Assembly: GCA_963772515.1 (NCBI GenBank)
Contig: CAVYXC010000002.1
Location: forward strand, 1,054,001 to 1,118,000
DNA length: 64,000 bases
Origin: JAFAHD01 sp963772515
Lineage (GTDB): Bacteria > Vulcanimicrobiota > Vulcanimicrobiia > Eremiobacterales > Eremiobacteraceae
Reading direction: 5' to 3'
Shown here: positions 1 through 8,736 of the stretch, in pieces
Numbering within the stretch: the stretch's first letter is position 1
Layout: each line of letters begins with the position of its first letter
The notes under the pieces: generated by a model
The model's database searches: none
What the model saw: the letters and a program-made list of their open reading frames with translations, nothing else
Told to the model about the DNA's origin: nothing
Translations under genes and position numbers: made by a program

Positions 1-60
1 AAGCCGGCCAGCCTGAAACTTATCATCAAGTCCTCCAAAGATTATCTCGACGCCCTTTAG
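1..60 (+). CDS. 3' end of a truncated upstream gene, function unknown
   Basis: The first frame is open from base 1 and ends at TAG 58-60. It encodes a lysine-rich tail that finishes KDYLDAL. Only 19 codons are visible, so no family can be named. It is listed because codon choice looks coding and a stop here leaves a normal-sized gap before the next gene. It could equally be a chance open stretch. Confidence 0.3.
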   Translation, partial: KPASLKLIIKSSKDYLDAL

Positions 61-295
61 CCATCTTGGCCTTTTGGTTGGGACGTCATGGATTGGAAGC
101 ACTATTTCAGTCCGCGGCGCCACGATGACCTCCGCCGCGCGCGCACCTTACGGATTAGAGTTTTTCGGGAACGCAGAACGGCAAGAGCCGGCCTCTCACG
201 TTTCGCTCATTGACTAGTGCCGCGGATTTGCGGTACCTTAAAGCTGCACCGGCTGAACGCTCGTTCGGCCCACGGAACGGAGACTCCACCATTTC
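61..295. other. Intergenic leader of the molybdenum hydroxylase genes
   Basis: This stretch has no convincing gene. A 41-codon open frame starts at ATG 90 but is arginine-rich and resembles no family. The promoter of the hydroxylase genes should lie here, but I see no clear -35/-10 pair. Confidence 0.5.
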
Positions 296-775
296 ATGAC
301 GGTCGCGCCCCCGAAAGTTCTCGCCAAACTTACGATCAATGGCCAGACCGTTGAGGTGGCGTTTCACCCGAATAAAACGCTGCTCGAAGTGCTGCGCGAA
401 GATCTGGGACTCACCGGCACCAAACACGGCTGCGAGATGGGCCACTGCGGCGCGTGCTGCGTGCTGGTGGATGAGCAGCCCGTGCTGTCGTGCCTCGCGC
501 TGGCCGTCGAGATGGAAGGCCATCCGATCCGCACGGTCGAGGGATTGGCGCGCGATGGCCGCCTGCACCCGATCCAGCAGGCGTTCGCGGAATGCGGCGC
601 AGCGCAGTGCGGGTATTGCACGCCGGGATTCTTGATGACCGCTGCTGCGTTGATAGAGCAGCAGTCCGACCTTACCGAGCAAGAGATCCGCGAAGCCATC
701 GCCGGCAATCTTTGCCGCTGCACCGGCTACAGCAAGATCGTCGAAGCGATCCAGCTCGCCTCCACACGGATATGA
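296..775 (+). CDS. [2Fe-2S] small subunit of a 4-hydroxybenzoyl-CoA reductase-type molybdenum hydroxylase
   Basis: The protein (159 aa) is the iron-sulfur subunit that passes electrons between the Mo site and FAD in xanthine oxidase-family enzymes. The N-terminal plant-type ferredoxin cluster is ligated by Cys46, Cys51, Cys54 and Cys66 (GCEMGHCGAC, then C66). The C-terminal helical domain holds the second [2Fe-2S] cluster through Cys105, Cys108, Cys140 and Cys142 (CGYC and CRC). Length is normal for HcrC/CoxS proteins. The stop TGA overlaps the next ATG as ATGA, so it is translationally coupled to the large subunit. The 4-hydroxybenzoyl-CoA reductase assignment rests mainly on the partner subunits; CoxS-like proteins of other substrates look similar. 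Confidence 0.92.
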   Translation: MTVAPPKVLAKLTINGQTVEVAFHPNKTLLEVLREDLGLTGTKHGCEMGHCGACCVLVDEQPVLSCLALAVEMEGHPIRTVEGLARDGRLHPIQQAFAECGAAQCGYCTPGFLMTAAALIEQQSDLTEQEIREAIAGNLCRCTGYSKIVEAIQLASTRI

Positions 776-3237
776 GAGAAGAAGAACTCCCCCAGGTCTC
801 GACCGCGACCAATCCCGATGGCGACGCGCGCCCGCTCACCGCTGCGAGCGAGACAACCTCGATCACGCGGCGCGCGCCGCAGACACCGGCGGACAAACCA
901 GAAGGATTCCACATCGTCGGCAAGGCGATGCCCAAGACCGACAGCTTCACGCGAGTGACCGGCGAGGACAAGTTCGCCGACGACATCTTCTTGCCGAACA
1001 TGCTGTATGGCAAGATGCTGCGCAGCACGGTGCCGCACGCGCGCCTCAAGAACATCGACGCCACCCGCGCCATGCAGTTGCCTGGCGTGGTCGCCGTCGC
1101 CACCGGTCACGACATCATGGTGCGCTACGGCATCCTGCCGTCGAGCCCGGACGAGATGGTGATGGCGCTCGACAAGGTGCGGTACGTCGGCGACCCGATC
1201 GCGTGCATCGTCGCTGACGACGAGCTGACGGCCGAAGAGGCGCTCGAGCTGATCGAGGTCGAGTACGAGCCGCTGCCGACCATCGGCTCGATCGAGCAAG
1301 GCCTGCGCGACGACTTGCCGCAGATCCACGAGAACCCGCGACGCACGAACAACGTCCATAAGGAAGCGCACCTGGAGTTCGGCGAGGTCGAAGCCGGCTT
1401 CGCCCAAGCCGACCGCATCTTCGAAGACGAGTATTTCTTCGAAGGCAACACCCACGCGCCGATCGAGCAGCACGCGGTCGTCGCGCAGTACGGCGGCGAC
1501 GGCAAACTCACGTTATGGTGCGGCACGCAGACGCCGCATTATCTGCATCGCATCGCATGCGCCGTGCTCGGCATGCCGGGCAGCCAGGTGCGCATCGTCG
1601 CCCCGCCGGTCGGCGGCGGCTTCGGCGGCAAGACGGAGCCCTTTGCGCACGAGCTCGCGGCGGCGTTTCTGGCGCGGCGTACCGGCCGGCCGGTGAAGAT
1701 CGCGTTGACCCGGCAAGAGGTGTTCTACGCGCACCGCGGCCGCCATCCGGTGAAGTTCAAGCTCAAGACCGGAGTAAAAAACGACGGCACGATCACCGCG
1801 ATTCATCTGCAGTCGTGGCTTGACGGCGGAGCGTACGGGTCGTATGGCGTGGCAACCACCTACTACACCGGCGCGCTCACCTGCGTCACCTACAAAGTGC
1901 CCGCGTACAAATTCGACGGCTGTCGCGTGTTCACGAACAAACCGCCGTGCGGTCCCAAGCGCGGCCACGGCACAACGCAACCGCGCTTCGCGCTCGAGAG
2001 CCAGCTCGACAAGATCGCTGACGCCCTCGGCATCGACGCGGCCGAGTATCGCAAACGAATCGCGGTCGATCCGAACACGAACACCATCAACGGGTTGCGG
2101 GTGACGTCCTGCGGCCTGCGCGAATGCATCGACGCGGCGTGCGAGCGGACCGGATACAAACGCAAGCGCGGCAAGCTGTCGCACGGCAAGGGAATCGGCA
2201 TTGCGGCGAGCGCGTATCTGTGCGGCGCCGGCTTACCAATCTATTGGAACGACATGCCGCAGTCCGGCGCCATCGTCAAAGTCGACCGCGGCGGCGGCGT
2301 CACGATCTTCGCCGGCGCGAGCGACTGCGGCCAAGGCTCGACCCACATGCTCGCGGCAATCACCGCTGAGACGCTGGGCGTCGATGTCATGGACGTGCAC
2401 GTGTGCTTTGGCGATACCGACCTCACGCCGGTCGACTTGGGTTCCTATTCAAGTCGCGTCACGTTCATGGCCGGCAACGCGGCGCGCGAAGCCGCCGGCA
2501 AAGCGCGCGCGCTGATCGCCGGCGCCGCGGCGGAGAAGCTCGGCATCGCTCCGGAACAGATCGGCATGGCGCAGCGGCGCGTCTTCGATCTGGACGACAC
2601 GTCCCGTTCGCTGACATTCATCGAAGCGGCGCAACTGGCCGAGGCCAAGCACGGCACGATCGCGACCGTCGGTTCCTACTGGGCGCCCAAGCTCGCCGCC
2701 GGTTACAAAGGCTCGGGCGTCGGTCCTTCGCCCGCGTATTCATACAGCGTTGCGGTCGCCGAGATCGACGTCGACCTCGAGACCGGCGAGATCAAAGTCG
2801 AGAAGGTCACGCTCGCGCACGACGTCGGCCGTTGCATCAATGCAGATTCGGTCGAGGGGCAGATCGAGGGCGGCGTCTACATGGGCCTAGGCGAAGCGCT
2901 CATGGAAGAATGGCCGTTCCGGGCAGGCGAGCACAAGATACCCAATCTGCTCGATTACAAGACCCTGACGAGCCTGGACACGCCGCCGATCGAAGCGATC
3001 ATCATCGAGACGGACGACCGCGAAGGACCCTTCGGCGCCAAGGAGGCGGGCCAGGGGCCGCTCAACCCGGTCATCCCGGCGATCGCCAACGCGGTGGCCG
3101 ATGCGATCAAGGCGCGCGTGCACTCGACGCCGATCACGGCCGAAAAGGTGCTCAGGGCGCTCGACGCGTCCAGCGGCGCGACGCTGCGCCTCAAAAAAGC
3201 GCCGTCCGTCCAGCCCAAGACACCCGTGCCTGTATGA
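772..3237 (+). CDS. Molybdopterin-binding large subunit, 4-hydroxybenzoyl-CoA reductase/xanthine dehydrogenase family
   Basis: The catalytic subunit (821 aa) binds Mo-pterin cytosine dinucleotide. The start chosen is the ATG overlapping the stop of the small subunit; the frame stays open further upstream but that part only shadows the small-subunit gene. Family marks are the glycine-rich GGGFGGK at residues 281-287, PPCGPKRGHG at 391-400, CGQGS further on, and GPFGAKEAGQG near the C-terminus with the expected catalytic Glu at about 758. The PKRGHG form at the Mo-site loop resembles HcrA rather than the CoxL loop, which carries the S-selanyl cysteine. The natural substrate cannot be read from sequence; an aromatic or heterocyclic CoA ester or N-heterocycle is plausible. 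The FAD subunit is not adjacent but about 4.5 kb downstream. Confidence 0.88.
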   Translation: MREEELPQVSTATNPDGDARPLTAASETTSITRRAPQTPADKPEGFHIVGKAMPKTDSFTRVTGEDKFADDIFLPNMLYGKMLRSTVPHARLKNIDATRAMQLPGVVAVATGHDIMVRYGILPSSPDEMVMALDKVRYVGDPIACIVADDELTAEEALELIEVEYEPLPTIGSIEQGLRDDLPQIHENPRRTNNVHKEAHLEFGEVEAGFAQADRIFEDEYFFEGNTHAPIEQHAVVAQYGGDGKLTLWCGTQTPHYLHRIACAVLGMPGSQVRIVAPPVGGGFGGKTEPFAHELAAAFLARRTGRPVKIALTRQEVFYAHRGRHPVKFKLKTGVKNDGTITAIHLQSWLDGGAYGSYGVATTYYTGALTCVTYKVPAYKFDGCRVFTNKPPCGPKRGHGTTQPRFALESQLDKIADALGIDAAEYRKRIAVDPNTNTINGLRVTSCGLRECIDAACERTGYKRKRGKLSHGKGIGIAASAYLCGAGLPIYWNDMPQSGAIVKVDRGGGVTIFAGASDCGQGSTHMLAAITAETLGVDVMDVHVCFGDTDLTPVDLGSYSSRVTFMAGNAAREAAGKARALIAGAAAEKLGIAPEQIGMAQRRVFDLDDTSRSLTFIEAAQLAEAKHGTIATVGSYWAPKLAAGYKGSGVGPSPAYSYSVAVAEIDVDLETGEIKVEKVTLAHDVGRCINADSVEGQIEGGVYMGLGEALMEEWPFRAGEHKIPNLLDYKTLTSLDTPPIEAIIIETDDREGPFGAKEAGQGPLNPVIPAIANAVADAIKARVHSTPITAEKVLRALDASSGATLRLKKAPSVQPKTPVPV

Positions 3238-3247
3238 GGCGTCATCG

Positions 3248-3727
3248 ATGATACCGATCAAGGGACTCAATCACGCGGTGCTGACGGTGGCCGATCTCGA
3301 CCGATCCGTCGGCTTTTACAAGGATGTCTTCGGCTTCGAGGAGGTCGCACGCGCTGGCGGCCAGATGGCGTTCATGCGCGCGTCCGGTTCGTCCAATCAC
3401 CACGACCTCGGTTTTCTCGCACTTGGCCCGCAGGCGGTGCGACCGGCGCGCAACGCCGTCGGCTTGTTCCACCTCGCCTGGGAAGTGCCGGCGATCGAGG
3501 ATTTGGCGGCCGCTCGCGACGCGCTCGCTAAGGCCGGTGCGCTGTCCGGCGAAAGCGATCACGGCGCGACCAAATCCTTGTACGGCGTCGATCCTGACGG
3601 CCACGAGTTCGAGGTCATGTGGATGGTGCCGCGCGCGAAGTGGGGCGAGTATGAGAAGCAGGCGCCCACGCGCCGCCTCGACCTCGACGCGGAGCTCCGC
3701 CGTTTCGGCACGGCGAGCAAGACCTAG
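3248..3727 (+). CDS. VOC (glyoxalase/extradiol dioxygenase-like) family protein
   Basis: This is a 159-aa single vicinal-oxygen-chelate protein. It opens with the standard beta-alpha-beta start (LNHAVLTVADLDRSVGFYKD) and closes with the conserved GVDPDGHEFEVMW strand. Candidate metal ligands are the N-terminal His, the His of LFHLAWEV and the Glu of FEVMW. The start is the ATG that lies 10 nt after the hydroxylase stop; an in-frame upstream extension only shadows the previous gene. Position suggests ring cleavage or isomerisation downstream of the hydroxylase, but VOC proteins also include fosfomycin/glutathione enzymes, so the substrate is open. Confidence 0.8.
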   Translation: MIPIKGLNHAVLTVADLDRSVGFYKDVFGFEEVARAGGQMAFMRASGSSNHHDLGFLALGPQAVRPARNAVGLFHLAWEVPAIEDLAAARDALAKAGALSGESDHGATKSLYGVDPDGHEFEVMWMVPRAKWGEYEKQAPTRRLDLDAELRRFGTASKT

Positions 3728-3735
3728 CGCCAAGC

Positions 3736-4166
3736 ATGCACCGCGACCTGCGCGCGACGCAGGCTATTCAGGCACGCTGCTGACGGCAAAGCTCGGGATC
3801 AAAGCCGGCCAGCGCGTCGCGATCGTGCACGGCCCGTCCACCTTCGAGCGCACGCTCGGCACGTTGCCTCCAGATGTCCGCCTGTCCAACCGTCTAGCTG
3901 CGGACGCACCCATGATCGTCGCGTTCGCCACGAGTCACGCGCGGCTGCTGCGCAGCTTTGCGCTCTGGAAGCGCACGCTCGCGCGCGACGGGTCGCTGTG
4001 GGTATGCTGGCCGAAGCGATCCTCCGGCGCGCGGACCGATCTCGACGAGAACAAGGTGCGCGACTGCGGACTCGAGGGCGGCTTGGTCGACGTCAAGGTA
4101 TGCGCCGTCGACGCGACATGGTCGGGGCTCAAGTTCGTCTACCGGCTGGCGGATCGCGGGCGATAA
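3736..4166 (+). CDS. DUF3052-like small protein, start disrupted by an apparent frameshift
   Basis: From about base 3756 the frame encodes a DUF3052-type protein that begins AGYSGTLLTAKLGIKAGQR and ends in a short beta-rich segment WSGLKFVYRLADRGR; the family has no established biochemical role. The best ATG (3736) is in another frame and reaches a stop after 15 codons. A single missing base near 3749 would join that ATG to the conserved part. Without a frameshift the only in-frame ATG is at 3651, deep inside the preceding gene, and would add an arginine-rich shadow. I therefore place the gene start at 3736 with low certainty. Confidence 0.6.
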
Positions 4167-4233
4167 AGACATCGCCGCCGGTGGCTGCCGACGGCGATGA
4201 TGGTCGTGCATGATGTTCGTCGGCGTATCGAGG

Positions 4234-4680
4234 TCAGTCGAACATCACGTTGATGAAGTACGCACGCGCGTAGCGGTTGCAGTGTTGGATCTCCGGCTGG
4301 TAGGCCGATCTGCGGACCACGAGCAGCGCTTCGTCGTCGAGGAGATCGTTGCCCGATGAATCGGCGACTGCCGCTTTCATGAGCGTGCCGCGAGAATCGA
4401 GATCGATCAGCACGGTCGTGCCCGCGTCGGGAACGCCCTGGGCTTGCGCGACTTCCGGCCACTCGACCGGATATGCGCGGGTTATGCGGGCCGGCTGGTC
4501 GGCGACGTCGCACGCGCCGTTCGTGATGACGGGCTCGAACGCGTAGGCCGGCGCTGCGGGAATGAGTTCGCTGAGCGAGATGGTGCCGGCCGCATCGGCC
4601 GGAGCCGCCGCCACGCCGATGACCGCTGCCGCAACGACAGCACCCACGGCTGCGAAGACTTGAATCGAGCGCTTGGACAT
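4234..4680 (-). CDS. Exported TonB C-terminal domain-like protein
   Basis: A 148-aa secreted protein. It has an N-terminal signal peptide (MSKRSIQVFAAVGAVVAAAV then a cleavage-like ADAAG), and a C-terminal domain matching the TonB_C fold: AYPVEWPEVAQAQGV, a VLIDLDSRG strand, and SSGNDLLDDEALLVV. The start at 4680 is fixed by a textbook Shine-Dalgarno AAGGAGGT about ten bases upstream; an earlier in-frame ATG lacks this. In classical TonB this domain contacts outer-membrane transporters, but here there is no Pro-rich spacer and no ExbB/ExbD nearby. Short exported TonB_C proteins of unknown function are common, so a role in energy transduction is not implied. Confidence 0.75.
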   Translation of the reverse strand: MSKRSIQVFAAVGAVVAAAVIGVAAAPADAAGTISLSELIPAAPAYAFEPVITNGACDVADQPARITRAYPVEWPEVAQAQGVPDAGTTVLIDLDSRGTLMKAAVADSSGNDLLDDEALLVVRRSAYQPEIQHCNRYARAYFINVMFD

Positions 4681-4876
4681 GGCGAGAACCTCCTTGAGCC
4701 AAGTGCCGGTACGAGCTTTGCGCTCGACCGGGAGGCCCGCACGCACGATGCGTGCCTGACCTCTGGCTCAAGAGTAGCCGATAGGGTGCGGCGCGGGCTT
4801 CCGGGCCAGTACGGACGATGTGCACCGGCCGGTACCGAAAATGCGGCCCGGACTTGCGGGACGGCTTGGAGCGGAA

Positions 4877-6106
4877 CTACGCGATCGTGTTCTTGAAGAT
4901 CGTGCCGCCCTTGATCACCAGCACCACCCGCGCGGGGTCGTCGAAGAGCGCGGGCTCCGCCAGCGGATCGCCGCGCACCGCGATGACGTCGGCGAGCTTG
5001 CCTTTCTCGACGGAGCCGAGGCGCTGGTCCTGCCGCATGATCTTCGCGTTGGAGAGCGTCGCGCACACGATGGCTTCCATCGGACTCAAGATCTTGGCCT
5101 TGATGACCAGCTCGAGTCCGCGCCGGTTCTGCTCCGAACCGAGCAAGTCCGATCCCGATCCGGTGAGGACGCCCGCCGCGCGGGCGATGCGCACCGCGTC
5201 GGACATCATCTGTTCGCAGCGCTGGACGCGCGGCACCACGGATTCAGGCAGCTTCCACTCGCGCCAGGAATCGGCCATGAGGCGGCACACGGCAAACGTC
5301 GGATCGAGGGCCGCGCCGGCGCGCTTCATCGCGGCAGCGGTCTTCTCGTCGAGCATCGTTCCGTGCTCGAAACATTCGAGCCCGGCTTCCAGTCCGTTCA
5401 TGATCGCCTCGCAATTGTGCGCGTGGCCGGAGACATACGTGTCGCGTGCGCGCGCCTCCAACACCGCCGCGCGCAGCTCTTCGACCGTCAGCTGCGTGTC
5501 CTCGAGCCGATCGGTGGTGGACACGACGCCGCCGCTGATGAACGCCTTGAGTTGCGTCGCGCCGCGCCGGAAGTTGAGCCGCGCTTGATGGCGCACCGCA
5601 TCCGCGCCGTCGCACAACGCGATCATCTGCACGAGGCCGGGAAACTCCAGCGTGTGATCGACCAGACAGTACGGCCCAGAGATGTGGCCGTGTCCGCCCG
5701 TCTGCACGATGGCGGCACCCGACGGGAAGATGCGCGGGCCGCGCACCAAGCCGCTGGCCACGGTGTGCGCGAGCCCGCCGTCGGCGCCGCACATGTCGCG
5801 TACGGTCGTGAAGCCCGCATCGATGCACAGCTCGCAATTGCGGAAGCTGCGCGCGGCGATCTCCGCCGATGACATCGCGCCGGGATCCGCGGTGAAGTCG
5901 GTGACTAAGGTGAGATGCGCATGCGCGTCGATGAGCCCCGGCAGCAGCGTGAGTCCTGCGAGATCGATCGTCTGATCCCCGGCCCGTCGCGTGCCGCCTT
6001 TGCCGACCGAGGCGATGGTGTCGCCATCGATCGCCACGCTCGCGCGAGCGACCGGGTCGGCGCCGGTGCCGTCAATGAGTGTCGCGTCTTCAAGTGTAAG
6101 TGTCAT
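4877..6106 (-). CDS. Amidohydrolase-superfamily metal-dependent hydrolase (imidazolonepropionase/prolidase-like)
   Basis: A 409-aa cytoplasmic amidohydrolase. The N-terminal beta-sandwich is followed by the metal-binding HAH motif in LPGLIDAHAHLTL. Further TIM-barrel metal ligands are expected at His in YVSGHAHN and at His in ECFEHGTML, and a catalytic Asp near GSGSDLLG. The C-terminus returns to the beta-sandwich (GKLADVIAVRGDPL). Family members hydrolyse cyclic amides, imidazolones or prolyl dipeptides; the exact substrate is unknown. Its start codon lies 3 bp from the divergent solute-binding lipoprotein gene, so the two promoters must overlap the opposing coding regions or be shared. It sits inside the split molybdenum-hydroxylase locus, suggesting hydrolysis of a ring or amide in the same pathway. 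Confidence 0.85.
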   Translation of the reverse strand: MTLTLEDATLIDGTGADPVARASVAIDGDTIASVGKGGTRRAGDQTIDLAGLTLLPGLIDAHAHLTLVTDFTADPGAMSSAEIAARSFRNCELCIDAGFTTVRDMCGADGGLAHTVASGLVRGPRIFPSGAAIVQTGGHGHISGPYCLVDHTLEFPGLVQMIALCDGADAVRHQARLNFRRGATQLKAFISGGVVSTTDRLEDTQLTVEELRAAVLEARARDTYVSGHAHNCEAIMNGLEAGLECFEHGTMLDEKTAAAMKRAGAALDPTFAVCRLMADSWREWKLPESVVPRVQRCEQMMSDAVRIARAAGVLTGSGSDLLGSEQNRRGLELVIKAKILSPMEAIVCATLSNAKIMRQDQRLGSVEKGKLADVIAVRGDPLAEPALFDDPARVVLVIKGGTIFKNTIA

Positions 6107-6109
6107 GTC

Positions 6110-7735
6110 ATGCCCTCTGCCCGCCCTGTACGCTTTTCGAGCGTCGCGTGCCTCGTGCTATCCGCCATCCTGTCGGTCTGCGGCTGCGGGTCTCCAACCA
6201 GTTCGGGGGCGCCCGACACGCTGGTCTTCGGGCGCAACAAGGATGCGATCACGCTGGACCCTGCCGTCTCGTCGGACGGCATGTCGCTGACCGCGACGCA
6301 CGTCATCTACGAAGGGCTGACGCGCTACAAGCCTGGCAGCTTCGACGTCGAGCCTTCGCTGGCGACCTCGTGGTCGGCCAGCGCGGACGGACGCAGGTGG
6401 ACGTTTCATCTGCGGCGCGGCGTGCGCTTCCAAGACGGCACGCCGTTCGACGCGAGCGCCGTTAAATTCAACTTCGATCGGTGGCGCGATCCGCACAATC
6501 CGTATCATGCTTGGGGATTCTTCACATACTACGGCAGTCAGTTCGGAGGCTTCCCCGGGCGCATCGAGGCGGTCAAAGCCGTTGATCCCCTCACGCTTGA
6601 GATCGACATGAGCGAGCCGGTCGCGCCCCTATTGGCCAACCTCGCCATGCCCGCGTTCGGCATCGCATCGCCGGCGGCGCTGCAAAAAGAACGCGAGCGT
6701 TTCGCGCAAGCCCCGGTGGGCACAGGCCCGTACGCGTTCGTCGAATGGGTGAAGGACGATCACATCACGTTGCAGCGTTTCGATGGCTACTGGGGATCCA
6801 AAGCGCACATCCGCACGATCGTGCTGCGCGATATCCCGGATGCGGCGACGACCCTATTGCTGCTGCGCCACGGTGATCTCGATGGATGGGAATACCCGAC
6901 GCCCGGCTCGCTCGACCAGGTGGCGTCGGATCCGCAGCTGCGCATCTACCACCAGCCGCCGAACAGCTTGAGCTTCCTCGCGCTGAACAACCTCAAGCGA
7001 CCCTTCGACGACGCGCGCGTGCGCCTCGCCATCAACCAGGCGATCGACCGCGCGTCGATCGTCGCGCATTTCTACGATCCTACTGCGGTGGTCGCGCACG
7101 AGTTCTTGCCCATCGCGGTATGGCCGCGCGGTGGTGAGGTCGCGCATCCATACGATCCGGCTAGTGCGCGGCGCCTGCTCGCGCAAGCGGGGTACCCGCA
7201 CGGCTTCGCCACGACGCTCTGGTATGAGACCGCACCGCGGCCGTATCTTCCCGAACCCGAACGCGTGGCGGAGGCGATCCAGGCAGACCTGCGCGCGGTC
7301 GGCATCGACGCGCGCTTGCAGGGCTTCGAATGGGGCGTGTACGTGCAGAAGGTCGAGAACGCCGAGCACGACATGTGCCTCACCGGCTGGACCGGCGACA
7401 ACGGCGATCCGGACAACTTCCTCTACGTGCCGCTGGACGAGGACAACGCGCATCCGCCGGGCGCGTACAACTTGGCGTTCTGGCGCAACGATGCGTTTCA
7501 CGCGGACGTCATCGCCGCGCAGCGCGCCGCGAGCCGCGAGCAGCGAAGCGCGCTCTACCGCCGAGCGCTCGAGGTCGTGCGCGACCAGGCGCCGATCGTG
7601 ACGATCGCCCACACGAGCGCGCCGATCATCTTCCGCGCGGATATCGGCGGCTACGTGCCGTCGCCGGACAGCATGATCTCGTTTCAAGACCTGTCGTTCG
7701 CCGCGCCGGTAGGGCGCCGGCCGCCCGCCCGATAA
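6110..7735 (+). CDS. ABC-type peptide/nickel-family solute-binding lipoprotein
   Basis: A 541-aa substrate-binding protein of SBP family 5 (DppA/OppA/NikA). The N-terminus is a lipoprotein signal with a hydrophobic core and lipobox-like VCGC near residues 24-27, then a Ser/Gly-rich linker. Family signatures are the LDPAVSSDGMS segment, VIYEGLTRY, the block WTFHLRRGVRFQDGTPFDA, and GTGPYAFVEW. No permease or ATPase gene is next to it, so it either uses permeases elsewhere or is an orphan binding protein. The stop is 10 nt before the FAD-subunit gene, so the two are probably co-transcribed, tying uptake of the ligand to the hydroxylase. Confidence 0.88.
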   Translation: MPSARPVRFSSVACLVLSAILSVCGCGSPTSSGAPDTLVFGRNKDAITLDPAVSSDGMSLTATHVIYEGLTRYKPGSFDVEPSLATSWSASADGRRWTFHLRRGVRFQDGTPFDASAVKFNFDRWRDPHNPYHAWGFFTYYGSQFGGFPGRIEAVKAVDPLTLEIDMSEPVAPLLANLAMPAFGIASPAALQKERERFAQAPVGTGPYAFVEWVKDDHITLQRFDGYWGSKAHIRTIVLRDIPDAATTLLLLRHGDLDGWEYPTPGSLDQVASDPQLRIYHQPPNSLSFLALNNLKRPFDDARVRLAINQAIDRASIVAHFYDPTAVVAHEFLPIAVWPRGGEVAHPYDPASARRLLAQAGYPHGFATTLWYETAPRPYLPEPERVAEAIQADLRAVGIDARLQGFEWGVYVQKVENAEHDMCLTGWTGDNGDPDNFLYVPLDEDNAHPPGAYNLAFWRNDAFHADVIAAQRAASREQRSALYRRALEVVRDQAPIVTIAHTSAPIIFRADIGGYVPSPDSMISFQDLSFAAPVGRRPPAR

Positions 7736-7745
7736 AGAGTCTCTC

Positions 7746-8736
7746 ATGCTGCGCTTGCCGCCGTTCACCTACATCGCCGCGCGCACCGCCGACGAGGCCG
7801 TCGCATTGCTCGCCGAGCATGGCCCCGACGCGCTGCCGGTGTCGGGCGGCACCGACCTGTACGCGAACATGAAGCAGCGCTTGTTCACGCCCAAAGTGCT
7901 GGTCGGCCTGCGGCCGATCGCCAACCTGGGCTTCATCCGCTACAACGACGTCAGCGGCCTGACGCTCGGCGCGCTCGCCTCGCTCACGTCGATCGCCGAA
8001 AACGACGTCGTGCGCGGCCGCTATCCCGCTCTCGCGGCCGCCGCAGCGTCGATTTCCACGCCGCAACTGCGCAACATGGGCACCATCGGCGGCAACATCT
8101 GCGTCGATACGCGCTGCAATTATTACAACCAGAACCTCGACTGGCGCAAAGCGCTGGGCTACTGCATGAAAAAAGACGGCGACATCTGCCGCGTCGCCAC
8201 TAGCAGTCCCAAATGCCTTGCGGTCAACTCCTCCGACACCGCGCCGGTGTTGCAAGCCTATGGGGCACGCGTCCACCTGTCCGGACCAGCCGGCGAACGC
8301 GAGATACCGATCGAGGATTTCTACATCAACGACGGCATCAGCGCGTGGGCCAAGGGTCCGGGCGATATCGTGACGCGCATCTCCGTTCCGGCGCCGCACG
8401 CGCACACGCGCAGCGCGTATCGCAAATTGCGCCTGCGCAACTCTTTCGACTTTCCCATCCTCGGCGTGGCGGCGGTGGTGGAGCTCGACGACGCGGGCGT
8501 ATGCAAAGATGCACGCCTCGTCCTCAATGCGGTCGCGAGCAAACCCGTCGACGTGCCGGCCGCGGCGCATTGCCTGATCGGCACGCGTTTGGAGAGCGAG
8601 GCGCTGGAGGCGGCGGCCGATGCCGCATTCGCTCGTCGGGAAGCCACTCGACAACACGAGCGCGACCATCCCCTACCGCAAGCGGATGGTACGGGTCTTC
8701 GCGCGCCGCGTCTTGGACGACGTGGCGGCGCGCTAG
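7746..8736 (+). CDS. FAD-binding subunit with extra [4Fe-4S] cluster (4-hydroxybenzoyl-CoA reductase beta type), C-terminal frameshift
   Basis: This subunit carries FAD and connects to the iron-sulfur subunit. The N-terminal FAD loop PVSGGTDLYANMK and the RNMGTIGGNICVDTRC segment are typical. Cys124, Cys140, Cys148 and Cys157 follow the spacing C-X15-C-X7-C-X8-C, which is the extra [4Fe-4S] cluster known from the beta subunit of 4-hydroxybenzoyl-CoA reductase and absent from ordinary CoxM/XDH subunits. The frame breaks near 8631: read one base later it continues as LVGKPLDNTSATIPYRKRMV and ends at TAG 8734-8736, which is the expected family C-terminus. The uncorrected frame would run on to 9116 through the opposing gene. 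Removing one base restores an intact protein of about 330 aa. Confidence 0.88.

Noticed and set aside
90..215. 41-codon plus-strand open frame in the leader
   Set aside because: Arg-rich, no SD and no recognisable feature; probably chance.
490..771. N-terminal extension of the molybdenum large-subunit frame
   Set aside because: It lies wholly within the small-subunit gene in another frame, is Arg/Pro-rich and resembles nothing. The ATG at 772 overlapping the small-subunit stop is normal.
7626..8669. Long minus-strand open frame opposite the FAD subunit
   Set aside because: High-GC antisense frame without family motifs; the plus strand has a clear enzyme.
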